A DNA stretch of 64,000 bases from Marinococcus sp. PL1-022 (GCF_033845285.1 NZ_JAWXCX010000001.1:2805495-2869494), one strand, 5' to 3'; shown: positions 51,608-61,177, counted from the stretch's first letter. Numbers and translations are program-made. The notes: generated from the sequence alone by a model not told the origin.

Positions 51608-53527
51608 TTAATATTTCCGGGCCTGCTGCAGCTGCTTTTCTTTGTCTTCAAAGGACTCCCGTACGCTTTCGCGTTCAGAAACCTCTGAAACGCCGACATT
51701 CCACCAGGATTCATAATCCCCGGTCATCGTCTTCGGCAGCACCTTTACGTCAATAAGCGTAGACACTGTCTGCTTTTTCGCATCAGCGATAGCTTCCTTC
51801 AATCCCTCCTCCGTGGTCACCCGGTACGTTTTCAGACCGTAGCCTTCGGCTACCTTCGCATAGTCAATGTGCATCACGCTGCCGCACATTTCATCCTTTG
51901 CTTCATCACGATGACGGAATTCGGTTCCGATGCTCTGCATGCCATTACCCATCTGCAGGTTGTTAATGCACCCGTAACCGGAATTATCAAACAGCATCAC
52001 GTTAATCTTTTTGTTTTCCTGCACGCTTGTAATCATTTCCGAGTGCAGCATCAAAAAGCTGCCGTCCCCGACCATGGCGTATACTTCCTTGTCCGGCTCC
52101 GCAAGCTTGGCCCCGAACGCTCCGGAAATTTCATAGCCCATGCAGGAATAGCCATACTCCATGTTGTACCGGTACTTCTGACTCGATTCCCACAGGCGCT
52201 GCATGTCACCGGGCAGGCTTCCGGCTGCTCCGACGGCTACAGCATCTTCATCGATTTCCCGGTTTACAATACCGAGCGCTGTCGTCTGGGCCAGATCTGT
52301 CCCAAGCACTTTGCGGTATTCCTGCAGCTCCTCGTCGAGATGACCGGCAATTTCCGGTGTAAATCCTTCCTCCGTATAACGAATGGAATAAAGCCGCTCT
52401 TTTTCCCTGGCCCACGCAGTCTTTGCTTCTTCGGTCTCTTTTTTAAACTCGGACGTGTAGTCCCCGGTCTCGTTTACAAGCGCTTCAATCACGGCCTGTG
52501 CGTCCCCGATTAACGGCGAGGCGTCCATTTTCACTCCGTGAAATTCCGACACGTTGATCGAAATAAATTCGACGTTTTCATCCCGGAACAGCTGCTTCGA
52601 GGAGGTGGTAAAGTCAGCCAGGCGCGTGCCTACCGCAATAATGACATCCGCCTTTGGAGCGAGCGTGTTCGCTGCCAGGTTCCCGGTTACACCAAGACCT
52701 CCGACATTCCACTCATGCGTGCTTTCCACCGCGCTTTTTCCGGCCTGTGTTTCTGCGATCGGCACGTTCCAGGCTTCAGCCATTCTTTTCAGGCTTTCTC
52801 CTGCCTCTGAATAGCGGACGCCTCCGCCGCAAATGATGAACGGACGCTTTTTGCTCCGGATCAAAGCTGCTGCTTCCTTCACTGAACGCTCATCCGGCAC
52901 TTTTCTCGAAACGCGGTGAACCCGTTTCTGGAAAAACGATTCCGGAAAGTCATAGGCTTCCCCCTGGACGTCCTGCGGCACGGACACGGTAACTGCACCG
53001 GTTTCCGCCGGATTTGTCAGTACACGCATCGCCTGGATTAAGGAAGTCATCAGCTGTTCGGGTCTTGTAATACGGTCCCAGAACTTACTTACCGGACGGA
53101 ACGCGTCATTAGTGGAAAGCGTTAAGTCATGAGGCTGTTCCACCTGCTGCAGCACCGGGTCCGGCTGGCGGCTTGCGAAGATGTCTCCCGGAAAAAGGAG
53201 CAGCGGGATGTTGTTTACCGTTGCCACGCTCGCCGCTGTCACCATGTTGGCAGAGCCAGGTCCGACAGAGGACGTGCAGGCGATGATGCGTTTACGATTA
53301 TTCTGTTTGGCATACGATATGGCTGCATGTCCCATGCCCTGCTCATTTTTTCCCTGGTACACCCGGAGACGCTTTGCTTCAGAAAGAGCCTGGCCGAGGC
53401 CGAGTACGTTACCGTGACCGAAGATCGTAAACATTCCATCTACAAACGGAATTTCTTCGCCGTCCCATTCAATATACTGCTGCTCCAGAAAACGTACGAT
53501 TGCCTGTGCTGTTGTTAATACGGGCAT
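51608..53527 (-). CDS. iolD: THcHDO hydrolase
   Basis: A 639-residue ThDP-dependent enzyme that opens the ring of trihydroxycyclohexane-1,2-dione to 5-deoxyglucuronate (third step). The ThDP-binding [29 protein letters not shown] motif is near residue 490, and the N-terminal conserved Glu region is [22 protein letters not shown]. Normal length for IolD. It starts 33 nt after a strong terminator for the upstream iolA/mmsA gene, so it relies on readthrough or a promoter inside that hairpin region. Confidence 0.94.
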   Translation of the reverse strand: MPVLTTAQAIVRFLEQQYIEWDGEEIPFVDGMFTIFGHGNVLGLGQALSEAKRLRVYQGKNEQGMGHAAISYAKQNNRKRIIACTSSVGPGSANMVTAASVATVNNIPLLLFPGDIFASRQPDPVLQQVEQPHDLTLSTNDAFRPVSKFWDRITRPEQLMTSLIQAMRVLTNPAETGAVTVSVPQDVQGEAYDFPESFFQKRVHRVSRKVPDERSVKEAAALIRSKKRPFIICGGGVRYSEAGESLKRMAEAWNVPIAETQAGKSAVESTHEWNVGGLGVTGNLAANTLAPKADVIIAVGTRLADFTTSSKQLFRDENVEFISINVSEFHGVKMDASPLIGDAQAVIEALVNETGDYTSEFKKETEEAKTAWAREKERLYSIRYTEEGFTPEIAGHLDEELQEYRKVLGTDLAQTTALGIVNREIDEDAVAVGAAGSLPGDMQRLWESSQKYRYNMEYGYSCMGYEISGAFGAKLAEPDKEVYAMVGDGSFLMLHSEMITSVQENKKINVMLFDNSGYGCINNLQMGNGMQSIGTEFRHRDEAKDEMCGSVMHIDYAKVAEGYGLKTYRVTTEEGLKEAIADAKKQTVSTLIDVKVLPKTMTGDYESWWNVGVSEVSERESVRESFEDKEKQLQQARKY

Positions 53528-53559
53528 AAAAATCCCCTTCCTGTTGTCGTTTTAGAGAA

Positions 53560-53610
53560 GAAAAAAACTGCCTTCTCCTCTCTCAGAATAGAAAGGAAAG
53601 AGAAGACAGT
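53560..53610 (-). terminator. Terminator after iolA/mmsA
   Basis: The minus-strand RNA arms ACTGTCTTCTCTTTCC and the region ending GAGGAGAAGGCAGT pair almost fully (two G-U), followed by TTTTTTTC. It lies just before iolD, so it probably attenuates rather than fully isolates iolD. Confidence 0.78.
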
Positions 53611-53644
53611 CCTGGGGTTGTGCTATTGTGCTGAAGCTGTACGG

Positions 53645-55096
53645 TTACCAGCGGGCAGTCACCACTTTTTTGCGGGTGTAGAATTCCACCCCGTCCTTGC
53701 CGTTCGCATGCAGGTCGCCGTAGAAGGAATCCTTCCAGCCGGAAAACGGGAAGAACGCCATCGGGGCCGGCACGCCGACGTTGATGCCGAGCATCCCGGC
53801 GTCAATCGTTTCCCGGAATTCGCGGACGCTGTGCCCGGAGCTCGTAAACAGGCAGGCGCCGTTCGCAAACCGCGATTCGTTCGCCCAGGCAATGCCGGCC
53901 GCGAGGTCCGGCACCCGGACAATGGATAACACCGGCGCGAAGATTTCGTCCTGCCAGATCGTCATCGTCTGCTGCACGTGGTCAAAGATCGTCGGCCCGA
54001 TAAAGTAGCCCTCTTTGGCGACCTCGTCCTGGCGGCCGTCGCGCACGAGCGTCGCGCCTTCTTCCACGCCTTTGTCAATGTAGGCCTTCGTTTTCTCGAG
54101 GTGGCCTTCGCGGATTACCGGCCCGAGGAACACGTCCTTTTCGCGGCCGTTGCCGATAGTGACGTCGTCGGCATACGCCTGGATCTTTGCCACCAGCTGA
54201 TCGGCGACGCTTTCCTGCACGGCGACGACGGAGGCGGCCATGCACCGTTCGCCGGCGGAGCCGAAGGCGGCGTTTAAAATCTGCCAGGCCGCGTTATCAA
54301 GATCCGCATCCTCCATCACGAGGGTATGGTTTTTTGCCCCGGCGAGGGCCTGGACGCGCTTGCCGTGCGCCGTGCCGTTTTTATACACATAGTCCGCGAC
54401 CGGCTGGGAGCCGACAAAGGAAATCGCCGGCACATCGTCGTGCTCCAGCAGGCCGTTCACCACGTCGTGCGCGCCGTGCACCACGGACAATACGCCCTTC
54501 GGAAGCCCCGCTTCCTCAAACAGCTCCGCGAGCCGGTTCGCGAGCATTGGGGTCCGCTCGGACGGCTTCATCACGAACGTGTTGCCGCAGGCAATCGCGA
54601 GCGGAAACATCCAGCACGGCACCATCATCGGGAAGTTGAACGGGGTGATCCCGCCGACCACGCCAATCGGGTAGCGGTACATCCCGGACTCGATGTTGGT
54701 GGCAATGTCCGGCAGCTGGTCGCCCATCATGAGCGTCGGGGCCCCGGCGGCAAATTCCACGCACTCGATGCCACGCTGCACTTCCCCTTTGGCCTCCTTC
54801 AGGTTTTTGCCGTTTTCAAGCGTAATGATCCCGGCGAGCTCGTCCCAGTGGCTGATGAGCAGCTGCTGGTAGGCAAACAGGATACGGGCGCGCTGCGGGA
54901 CGGGCTTTTTCGACCAGTCGCGGTACGCCGCTTTGGACGCCTTCACCGCCTCGTCCACTTCGTCCTTCGAGGAGAGCGGCACATGGGCGATCACCTCACT
55001 GGTCGCCGGGTTGTATACCTTGTCGGTCGCGGACCGGGATGCTACCCATTCCCCGCCGATAAAATTTTTCAGGGTCGTTACTGCTTGTTCCTGCAT
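53645..55096 (-). CDS. iolA: Methylmalonate-semialdehyde dehydrogenase
   Basis: A 483-residue CoA-acylating aldehyde dehydrogenase (MmsA/IolA), which makes acetyl-CoA from malonate semialdehyde at the end of inositol breakdown. Catalytic Cys in [11 protein letters not shown] near residue 285, NAD-binding [15 protein letters not shown], and the MmsA-specific [21 protein letters not shown]. The gene is visibly richer in G and C than its neighbours, with many GCC/GCG/CGC codons, which hints at recent acquisition from a higher-GC donor or strong codon bias. Long antisense frames inside it are by-products of this composition. Confidence 0.94.
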   Translation of the reverse strand: MQEQAVTTLKNFIGGEWVASRSATDKVYNPATSEVIAHVPLSSKDEVDEAVKASKAAYRDWSKKPVPQRARILFAYQQLLISHWDELAGIITLENGKNLKEAKGEVQRGIECVEFAAGAPTLMMGDQLPDIATNIESGMYRYPIGVVGGITPFNFPMMVPCWMFPLAIACGNTFVMKPSERTPMLANRLAELFEEAGLPKGVLSVVHGAHDVVNGLLEHDDVPAISFVGSQPVADYVYKNGTAHGKRVQALAGAKNHTLVMEDADLDNAAWQILNAAFGSAGERCMAASVVAVQESVADQLVAKIQAYADDVTIGNGREKDVFLGPVIREGHLEKTKAYIDKGVEEGATLVRDGRQDEVAKEGYFIGPTIFDHVQQTMTIWQDEIFAPVLSIVRVPDLAAGIAWANESRFANGACLFTSSGHSVREFRETIDAGMLGINVGVPAPMAFFPFSGWKDSFYGDLHANGKDGVEFYTRKKVVTARW

Positions 55097-55181
55097 ATCT
55101 TCATCTTCCTTTCTATATAAACGGATTGTAGAATTGCTTTTTGAAGTACTTCATATGATTATACCTGAGCACCTTGGCCTC

Positions 55182-56183
55182 TTAGGACTTTATGGTACCT
55201 TTTCTCACACTTTCATCAATGAATTCCTGTACTTCTTTTGCATTTGGCATCGCTTCCGAGCAGCTGTGCCTGGAAATGACAATGGCAGCGGACGCGCCGC
55301 CAAAATCCATCGCCCGGTCAACTTCCCAGCCCTGCATCAGACCATAAACAAAGGAGGAGGCGTAGGCGTCTCCGGCCCCGAATGTTTTCAGCACTTCGGT
55401 TTCAAAGGTTTTCCCGGTGAAATAGTCCCCGTCCTTCGTGTAGGCAAATGACCCTTCGGCTCCGTGTTTTATCAGCACAATCTCTGCCGAATGGTTAAAC
55501 CATTTTGCGGCGGTCTTATCGTCGCTTCCGTCCATTTCAGATTCCATGTTTTCCATCATATTGAACTCGTCTCTTGTTCCAATAATTAGATGGCTTTTTT
55601 CAGCCAGCAGGTTGTAATACGTCGCCGTTTCTTCCTTTGATTTCCACGTCGCCGGACGAAAGTCAATATCAAACAGCACCTTCGTTCCGTGCTTGTGCGC
55701 GTATTCTGCCGCCAGAAAGACCGCTTCGCGGGAAGGGCTTGCGGCAAGCGCTGTACCGGAAAACATTACCGCGGATGTATTTTTAATGTATTCCTCGGAA
55801 ATTTCGAGCGGACTGATTTTCAGGTCCGCCACGTTGTCTCTGTACAGAAGTATACTGCAGTCCTCTGGACTGATAATTTCCGTGAAGGCAAGCCCGGTGA
55901 CCGCGCCCGTGTCATCTGTTTTTACATTTTCCGTATTGATGTTGTTTTCTTCAAAGTATCCCCGGATAAAATTACCCATCTGATCGTTTGCCACTTTGCC
56001 GATAAAGCCGGTACTGAGGCCAAGTCTCGATGCTCCGATCGTAATATTGGCCGGAGAGCCTCCTACATATTTCGTAAACGTCCGCGTTTCTTCCATAGGA
56101 CGGTTGATTTCATTCGCGTTCATGTCAATCGTCAGCCGGCCCATGCCAGCCAGATCCCTTGAACGGTTTTTTGGAAATTCCAT
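55182..56183 (-). CDS. iolC: 5-dehydro-2-deoxygluconokinase
   Basis: A 333-residue PfkB-family kinase. The N-terminal DLAGMGRLTIDMNANEINRPMEETRTFTKYVGGSPANITIGASRLG is typical of IolC; the ATP motif is LKTFGAGDAYASSFVYG. It phosphorylates 2-deoxy-5-keto-gluconate (fifth step). First gene of iolC-iolA-iolD on the minus strand; divergent from iolG-like/iolB with operators in between. The aldolase iolJ that would act next is not in the window. Confidence 0.93.
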   Translation of the reverse strand: MEFPKNRSRDLAGMGRLTIDMNANEINRPMEETRTFTKYVGGSPANITIGASRLGLSTGFIGKVANDQMGNFIRGYFEENNINTENVKTDDTGAVTGLAFTEIISPEDCSILLYRDNVADLKISPLEISEEYIKNTSAVMFSGTALAASPSREAVFLAAEYAHKHGTKVLFDIDFRPATWKSKEETATYYNLLAEKSHLIIGTRDEFNMMENMESEMDGSDDKTAAKWFNHSAEIVLIKHGAEGSFAYTKDGDYFTGKTFETEVLKTFGAGDAYASSFVYGLMQGWEVDRAMDFGGASAAIVISRHSCSEAMPNAKEVQEFIDESVRKGTIKS

Positions 56184-56221
56184 TAAAACATAACCACCCT
56201 TCGTTATTTTAATCGATTTAT

Positions 56222-56280
56222 GGTTAAGCGCTTTCCTTTTCTATACGTTTGATTCTAAAGAAAGCGCATTCAGATGTAAA
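56222..56280 (-). promoter_or_regulatory. iolC promoter and operator
   Basis: On the minus strand TTTACA (56280-56275), a 17-nt spacer and TAGAAT (56257-56252) form the promoter; the spacer contains aatgcgctttc. GGTTAAGCGCTTTCC (56222-56236) lies about 20 bp downstream of the -10. It shares the TTAAGCGCTTTC core with the divergent promoter. Confidence 0.75.
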
Positions 56281-56359
56281 GTATTTTTTTGATTTTTCTT
56301 TAATTTCTATGTAAAAGTGTTAGACTAATGTATGTTTTCTGAAAAATTTTATTCTCCGA

Positions 56360-56411
56360 TTGATGTAAGCGATTCATTAATGTATAATTCACATTAAAGT
56401 TAAGCGCTTTC
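56360..56411 (+). promoter_or_regulatory. Promoter and operator of the iolG-like/iolB operon
   Basis: TTGATG (56360-56365), a 17-nt spacer and TATAAT (56383-56388) form a good promoter; the spacer holds AAGCGATT. GTTAAGCGCTTTC (56399-56411) lies just after the start point. The layout mirrors the iolC promoter on the other strand, giving coordinated divergent control. The 80 nt between the two promoters is AT-rich with no gene. Confidence 0.78.
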
Positions 56412-56441
56412 TTCAAAATACATTTTATGGAGGCTCCGTCT

Positions 56442-57467
56442 ATGGTTAATATAGGTGTTATCGGTGCCGGGCGCATCGGCCGGCTGCATATAGAAAACCT
56501 TCATCGTCTTCCTGCCGCTGTTCTCCGGGCGGTCGCAGATATAAACGCCTCTGCTCTTGAAACGGTTGAGCAGGCCTTTTCTCCGAAGTACGTAACATCC
56601 AGCGCCGAAGATATTCTTCATGATCCTGAAATTGATGCCGTTTTTATCTGCGCTGCCACCTCAGAGCATATCTCACTCATTGATACGGCCATTCAAAATA
56701 AGAAACATATTTTTTGTGAAAAGCCAATCAGCTTTGATATTGAAGAATCTCGCCGGGTCGTTAAGGCGGCCAAGGAAGCAGGCCTTGTTTTTCAGCTCGG
56801 CTTCAACCGCCGCTTTGATCCTTCTTTCCAGCAGGTGCGGAAGATGCGCGTAAACGGCCAGATCGGCACCCCCGAGATGCTGCAGATTATCTCCCGCGAC
56901 CCTTCCCCGCCTCCGATGGAATACGTGGCGAACTCCGGCGGACTGTTCGTGGATATGACTATTCACGACTTTGATATGGCCCGCTACATTATGGGAGAAA
57001 ATATCGCGGCGATCTCTGTGCACGGCGGCGCGCTGACCGATAAGCGGTTTAATGATTACGGTGATATTGATACGGCCGTTATCTCTTTAACGTTTGAAAG
57101 CGGGGCCGTCGGTGTGATTGAAAACAGCCGGCGGGCAGTCTACGGCTATGATCAGCGTCTCGAGCTGTTTGGCTCCAACGGGGCAGCCACGGTACCAAAT
57201 CAGCCGATTCATCAGGTGGAGTGGTGGCAGGAGGACTTTATTAAATCGGAAAAGCCGGTGCACTTCTTTCTGGAACGCTATCAAACAGCGTTCGAGCGCG
57301 AGATTGCGATGTTCGCTGAATCCGTGCAGTCCGGCACCCCGGCTGTCTGCACCGGCGATGACGGCATTGCCGCCCAGACGGCTGCCCTCGCTGCTGCAAG
57401 AGCCTGGAAGGAGAAGAAAACTGTGTATGTCGCTGATGTTGAATCCGAAATGATTGAACTCTCTTAG
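56442..57467 (+). CDS. Inositol 2-dehydrogenase-like Gfo/Idh enzyme
   Basis: A 341-residue Gfo/Idh/MocA dehydrogenase: GVIGAGRIGRLHIENL, FCEKPISFDIE, NRRFDPSFQQVRK and DMTIHDFDMARYIMGE, all IolG-type. It starts at ATG 56442 after GGAGG; the ATG at 56427 belongs to the site itself. This is the third Gfo/Idh gene of the cluster and is operonic with iolB. It likely oxidises myo- or another inositol isomer; redundancy with the gene at 49292 is unexplained. Confidence 0.9.
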   Translation: MVNIGVIGAGRIGRLHIENLHRLPAAVLRAVADINASALETVEQAFSPKYVTSSAEDILHDPEIDAVFICAATSEHISLIDTAIQNKKHIFCEKPISFDIEESRRVVKAAKEAGLVFQLGFNRRFDPSFQQVRKMRVNGQIGTPEMLQIISRDPSPPPMEYVANSGGLFVDMTIHDFDMARYIMGENIAAISVHGGALTDKRFNDYGDIDTAVISLTFESGAVGVIENSRRAVYGYDQRLELFGSNGAATVPNQPIHQVEWWQEDFIKSEKPVHFFLERYQTAFEREIAMFAESVQSGTPAVCTGDDGIAAQTAALAAARAWKEKKTVYVADVESEMIELS

Positions 57468-57482
57468 AAAGGATGTTTATGT

Positions 57483-58280
57483 ATGCCAAATTTAGTTGTG
57501 AAACCAGATACCACCGCACAAAAAATCCATGATGTTACCCCGGAGAGCGCCGGCTGGAAGTATGTCAGCTTCCAGGTGTACCGTGTGCAGGAGGGCGAAA
57601 GCATTCAGGCCGACACAGGCGATAACGAAGCGTGCCTCGTCCTGTTAAGCGGCAAAGCAGACATTCAGACCAGCAATGACTCCTTTGAAAATCTCGGCAG
57701 GCGGATGAGTGTTTTTGAAAAAATACCGCCGTACTCAGTATACGTGCCGGCCAGGGACCGCTTTGAGGTAAAGGCGAATACAGATATTGAACTCGCCGTC
57801 TGTAAGGCTCCGGCAACCGGTAAGTATAACGCCCGCCTGATCGGTCCGGATGATGTAGGCACAGAAGACCGCGGCTCAGGCTCCATGTCCCGGAGAGTGC
57901 ATAATATCCTCCCGGATTCCGAGGAAGCCGAGAGCGTGCTGGTGGTAGAGGTGTATACACCGGAAGGAAACTGGTCGAGCTACCCGCCGCACAAGCACGA
58001 TACCGAAAATCTTCCGCATGAGTCCTATCTTGAAGAAACGTATTTTCATAAGGTGGACCCGGAAGAAGGCGGGTTTTTGATTCACCGCGTTTACGACGAT
58101 CCAAGAGACCTTGATGAAACGATGGTCGTAAACAGCAACGATGTCGTGATGGTGCCTAAAGGCTATCACCCGGTGGCGGCTCCTGCAGGCTACCAGGCTT
58201 ATTATTTGAATGTGATGGCCGGACCGGTGCGCAAATGGAAGTTCCATAATGACCCGGATCACGAGTGGCTGCTGAAATAA
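57483..58280 (+). CDS. iolB: 5-deoxy-glucuronate isomerase
   Basis: A 265-residue double cupin of the KduI/IolB family that converts 5-deoxyglucuronate to 2-deoxy-5-keto-gluconate (fourth step). Metal-ligand histidines lie in WSSYPPHKHDTENLPHESYLEETYFH, and the terminal cupin has VMVPKGYHPVAAPAGYQAYYLNVMAGP. Starts 15 nt after the iolG-like gene with AAAGGATG. Last gene of its operon. Confidence 0.94.
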   Translation: MPNLVVKPDTTAQKIHDVTPESAGWKYVSFQVYRVQEGESIQADTGDNEACLVLLSGKADIQTSNDSFENLGRRMSVFEKIPPYSVYVPARDRFEVKANTDIELAVCKAPATGKYNARLIGPDDVGTEDRGSGSMSRRVHNILPDSEEAESVLVVEVYTPEGNWSSYPPHKHDTENLPHESYLEETYFHKVDPEEGGFLIHRVYDDPRDLDETMVVNSNDVVMVPKGYHPVAAPAGYQAYYLNVMAGPVRKWKFHNDPDHEWLLK

Positions 58281-58296
58281 GCTTTTCCGCTGCCAG

Positions 58297-58330
58297 GCCT
58301 CCAACTGAATATTCATTTGGAGGCTTATTT
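58297..58330 (+). terminator. iolB terminator
   Basis: GCCTCCAA / TTGGAGGC stem with a 12-nt loop followed by TTATTTTTG. Confidence 0.85.
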
Positions 58331-58387
58331 TTGTGCAAATACGGATATATACAATACAAAGATTGTTTCACGGAAAGGAGTGTTCAG

Positions 58388-58540
58388 ATGGCTTTTCAAA
58401 AGCTCGCACGTACGATTTTAAAAGCAAACCGTGTTTCCGGTGATGTAAAGGCAGCCAAAAACGGCTCACTGGGAAAGCGCCTCGCACGCCGGTCCGCCAA
58501 CCGTACAGCACGTAAATTCATCAACCGCCTTCTGCGCTGA
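58388..58540 (+). CDS. Small highly basic protein of unknown function
   Basis: A 50-residue protein with about 15 Arg/Lys residues and a helical pattern: MAFQKLARTILKANR, then GSLGKRLARRSANRTARKFINRLLR. AAAGGAG lies 9 nt before the ATG and a strong hairpin follows the stop, so it is probably expressed. It may bind nucleic acid or ribosomes; this is inference from charge only. No family recognised, though short basic proteins of this look occur in bacilli. Confidence 0.65.
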   Translation: MAFQKLARTILKANRVSGDVKAAKNGSLGKRLARRSANRTARKFINRLLR

Positions 58541-58541
58541 A

Positions 58542-58578
58542 AAAGTGGCTGCCGGATCATTATTCCTGCAGCCACTTT
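58542..58578. terminator. Bidirectional terminator before allB
   Basis: AAAGTGGCTGC / GCAGCCACTTT 11-bp stem. The allB stop codon lies in its loop. It ends both the small basic gene and the puc operon. Confidence 0.88.
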
Positions 58579-59894
58579 CCTTTTCTGTTTGTAAATGTCT
58601 CCGTTTTTCCGTTATAAATTTCTGTGCCCCGCTGCCAGACTGAATGGATCCGGTGCGGAAAACGATGCCCTTCAAACAGACTGTGCTTGTGACGCATATG
58701 CATTGTTTCACGTGACACTGCCGTTTCTTCATGAAGATCGACCAGCACAAGGTCTGCATCTTTCCCTTTTTCCAGGCTCCCTTTCTGATGAAGCCCAAAG
58801 CGCTCCGCCGGCTTCTCTGCAGTCCACGCTGCTGCCTGCTCCCACGGCAGGCCGTGCTCCGCCGTGAGTTCGAGCACGCTTAACAGCGTGTATGGGCCGC
58901 TCGAAATACCTCCCCACGCCTGCCACAGTCCGCCTTCTTTCAGCTCCTCCGGACATGGTGAATGATCGGAGGTCACCATATCGATGTCGCCCTGCTTCCA
59001 TCTGGACACAAGCTCCTGCTGTACCGGGGCCTCCCGTAACGGAGGCGCGCATTTTGCTTCGGCGCCGCGCGTTCGCAGTGCTTCGTGGTCAAACATTAAA
59101 TAATGGGCACAGGTTTCGAGCGTAACGTCCTGCCCGGCTGCTTTTGCGCGCTGTATCACCTGCACCGCCTCAGCAGAGCTGATATGTACAAAATGCAGCG
59201 GACAGCCTGTCTGCTTTGCAAAAACGAGGGCGCGCTGCACTGCTTCGAGCTCTGCTTCCACCGGCCTGGAGGCTAAATAATCATCCGCTTGCGTACGCCC
59301 CTCTTCCTCAAGCTGCCGGCTGAGCGTACTCACTACCGGCGCGCTTTCTGCATGAAGACCGAGCAATCCTCCGTGTTCAGCAATCACCTGCATGCCCCGG
59401 AACAGCGTTTCATCATCCGCCCGTTCAAACTCCGGATTCCCGCTAGGCGACATAAAGGCTTTAAATACGCGTATGCCCCGTGCTGCCATAGCCGGAATAT
59501 GCTCTATCCCCCCGGGCACGAGACCGCCCCAAAGCCCAAAGTCCAGGACGGATTTCTTCCGGCCGAGCGCCGCTTTTTCTTCTGCATTTTCGCTGGTGAT
59601 CGTAGAAGGAATACCGTTTAACGGCATATCCATATAAGTAGTGATGCCGCCTGCTGCAAGCATCCGGGCCCCTGTTTCAAAGCCCTCCCAGTCCCGGCCG
59701 GGCTCGCTGAAATGAACGTGAACGTCTACCGCTCCCGGCATGACGAGCATGCCAGCAGCGTCTACTACGCTTTGTGCTTTGGTTTCATCAGATACGCCAA
59801 GGGCTGCTATTTTTCCGTCCGTGACTGCCACCGTGGTTGTTTCTGTGCCGCCGGGGCGGACGACGGTTCCGTTTTTAATCAGCAGATCATACAT
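58560..59894 (-). CDS. allB: Allantoinase
   Basis: A 444-residue cyclic amidohydrolase that opens allantoin to allantoate (B. subtilis PucH). Metal ligands: VDVHVHF near residue 60, the carboxylated Lys in RVFKAFMSPSGN, then FVHISSAEAVQ and VTSDHSPCPEE. Last gene of the puc operon, 15 nt after pucG. Normal length. Confidence 0.93.
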   Translation of the reverse strand: MYDLLIKNGTVVRPGGTETTTVAVTDGKIAALGVSDETKAQSVVDAAGMLVMPGAVDVHVHFSEPGRDWEGFETGARMLAAGGITTYMDMPLNGIPSTITSENAEEKAALGRKKSVLDFGLWGGLVPGGIEHIPAMAARGIRVFKAFMSPSGNPEFERADDETLFRGMQVIAEHGGLLGLHAESAPVVSTLSRQLEEEGRTQADDYLASRPVEAELEAVQRALVFAKQTGCPLHFVHISSAEAVQVIQRAKAAGQDVTLETCAHYLMFDHEALRTRGAEAKCAPPLREAPVQQELVSRWKQGDIDMVTSDHSPCPEELKEGGLWQAWGGISSGPYTLLSVLELTAEHGLPWEQAAAWTAEKPAERFGLHQKGSLEKGKDADLVLVDLHEETAVSRETMHMRHKHSLFEGHRFPHRIHSVWQRGTEIYNGKTETFTNRKGKWLQE

Positions 59895-59909
59895 TCTTTA
59901 TGTGTCCTC

Positions 59910-61163
59910 CTATACTTCAGCCGCTGCTTTTGTATCTTCTTCCTGCATGTAAAAGGACAGCGCTGCCTGCTGGGAAGTGCCTGGATTCACTGGGGCACCG
60001 GCGTATAAAAGCACTGATTCGAGCGCTCCGAGCACGGCTAGCACGTTTTCCTTCCGGCAGCTGTAGCCCATGGAGCCGATGCGCCAGATTTTCCCGTGCA
60101 GTGGTCCAAAGGACGAGGCAATTTCAATTCCAAACTGCCCGAGGAGCATTTTTCGGACTTCATCTGCGTCAATGCCCTCCGGTACGTTGATGCAGGTAAC
60201 GACCGGGAGCTTCGTTTCGCCTTCTACAAACAGGGACAGACCCATTGCCTGTAAACCGGCCATCAGTGCTTCCTCGTGGTAGCGGTGCCGGGCGAAACGG
60301 GCTTCAAGCCCTTCGTTGACGATCAGTCTCGCGCCTTCATGAAGCGCATAAACCATCGATGTCGCTTCGGTGTGGTGGTTCAAACGACGCGGGCCCCAGT
60401 AGTCCTGCAGCTGGCTGAGGTCGAAGTAATTACTCCGGATCATCGGTGCCTCCGGCTGTTTGTCTGCCTCTGTCGCAATCCCCCGCTCCACTTTTTTACG
60501 TGCCTGAAAGCGGCGCTCGAGACGGTCATTGTACGTCAGTGGAGCCATGCCGGACGGAACGCTGAAGCATTTCTGTGTCCCACCGATAACCGCATCGAGA
60601 CACCATTCGTCTGTTTTGACCGGCACTCCGCCGATCGTCGCCACCGCATCCACTACAATGTAGATTCCGCGCGCCCGGCAGGCGTGCCCGATTTCTTTAA
60701 GCGGCTGAATGCAGCCAGTCGACGTTTCCCCATGTACCATCGCAACGATATCCGGCTGCACACGATCCATTTCCTCTATGACCTCTTGCGGGGAAAAGAC
60801 AGTGCCCCATTCCTTTTCAAGCGTGTGGATCTCTGCGCCGTACCGTTCAGCGATCTCGGTCAATAAATATCCGAACCGCCCGTAAATAGGCACGAGCACC
60901 CGGTCCCCCGGGTGAATCGCACTCGCAAGGACTGCTTCAATACCTGAACGGGAGGTTCCGTCCACCGGAAAGGCCCATTCATTTTCAGTTTGAAAGATGC
61001 GGCGCAACAGCTCCATCGTTTCATTCATAATACTCGTAAAGGCCGGATCAAACTGGCCGACCACCGGGGTACTCATGGCACGGAGCACCCGGGGGTCCGC
61101 CTCCACCGGTCCCGGGGTCATGATCGTGCGGAGCGGCGGCTGGATTTCCTGTTGATAGCCCAT
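59910..61163 (-). CDS. pucG: Ureidoglycine-glyoxylate aminotransferase (PucG-like)
   Basis: A 417-residue class V PLP aminotransferase of the alanine-glyoxylate transaminase type. The PLP Lys is in DAVIGGTQKCFSVPSGMAPL near residue 200, with the PLP pocket in VHGETSTGCIQPLKEIG and VDAVATIGG. In a purine operon next to allantoate amidohydrolase it most likely converts ureidoglycine plus glyoxylate to oxalurate plus glycine, as PucG does. A serine- or alanine-glyoxylate transaminase is the alternative. Confidence 0.92.
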   Translation of the reverse strand: MGYQQEIQPPLRTIMTPGPVEADPRVLRAMSTPVVGQFDPAFTSIMNETMELLRRIFQTENEWAFPVDGTSRSGIEAVLASAIHPGDRVLVPIYGRFGYLLTEIAERYGAEIHTLEKEWGTVFSPQEVIEEMDRVQPDIVAMVHGETSTGCIQPLKEIGHACRARGIYIVVDAVATIGGVPVKTDEWCLDAVIGGTQKCFSVPSGMAPLTYNDRLERRFQARKKVERGIATEADKQPEAPMIRSNYFDLSQLQDYWGPRRLNHHTEATSMVYALHEGARLIVNEGLEARFARHRYHEEALMAGLQAMGLSLFVEGETKLPVVTCINVPEGIDADEVRKMLLGQFGIEIASSFGPLHGKIWRIGSMGYSCRKENVLAVLGALESVLLYAGAPVNPGTSQQAALSFYMQEEDTKAAAEV

Positions 61164-61177
61164 ATTTACTCTCCTTT

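Noticed and set aside
54187-55120. Long plus-strand open frames (150 and 264 codons) across iolA/mmsA
   Set aside because: They are Arg/His/Pro-rich shadows caused by the GC-rich codon use of the dehydrogenase gene on the minus strand; no start signals.
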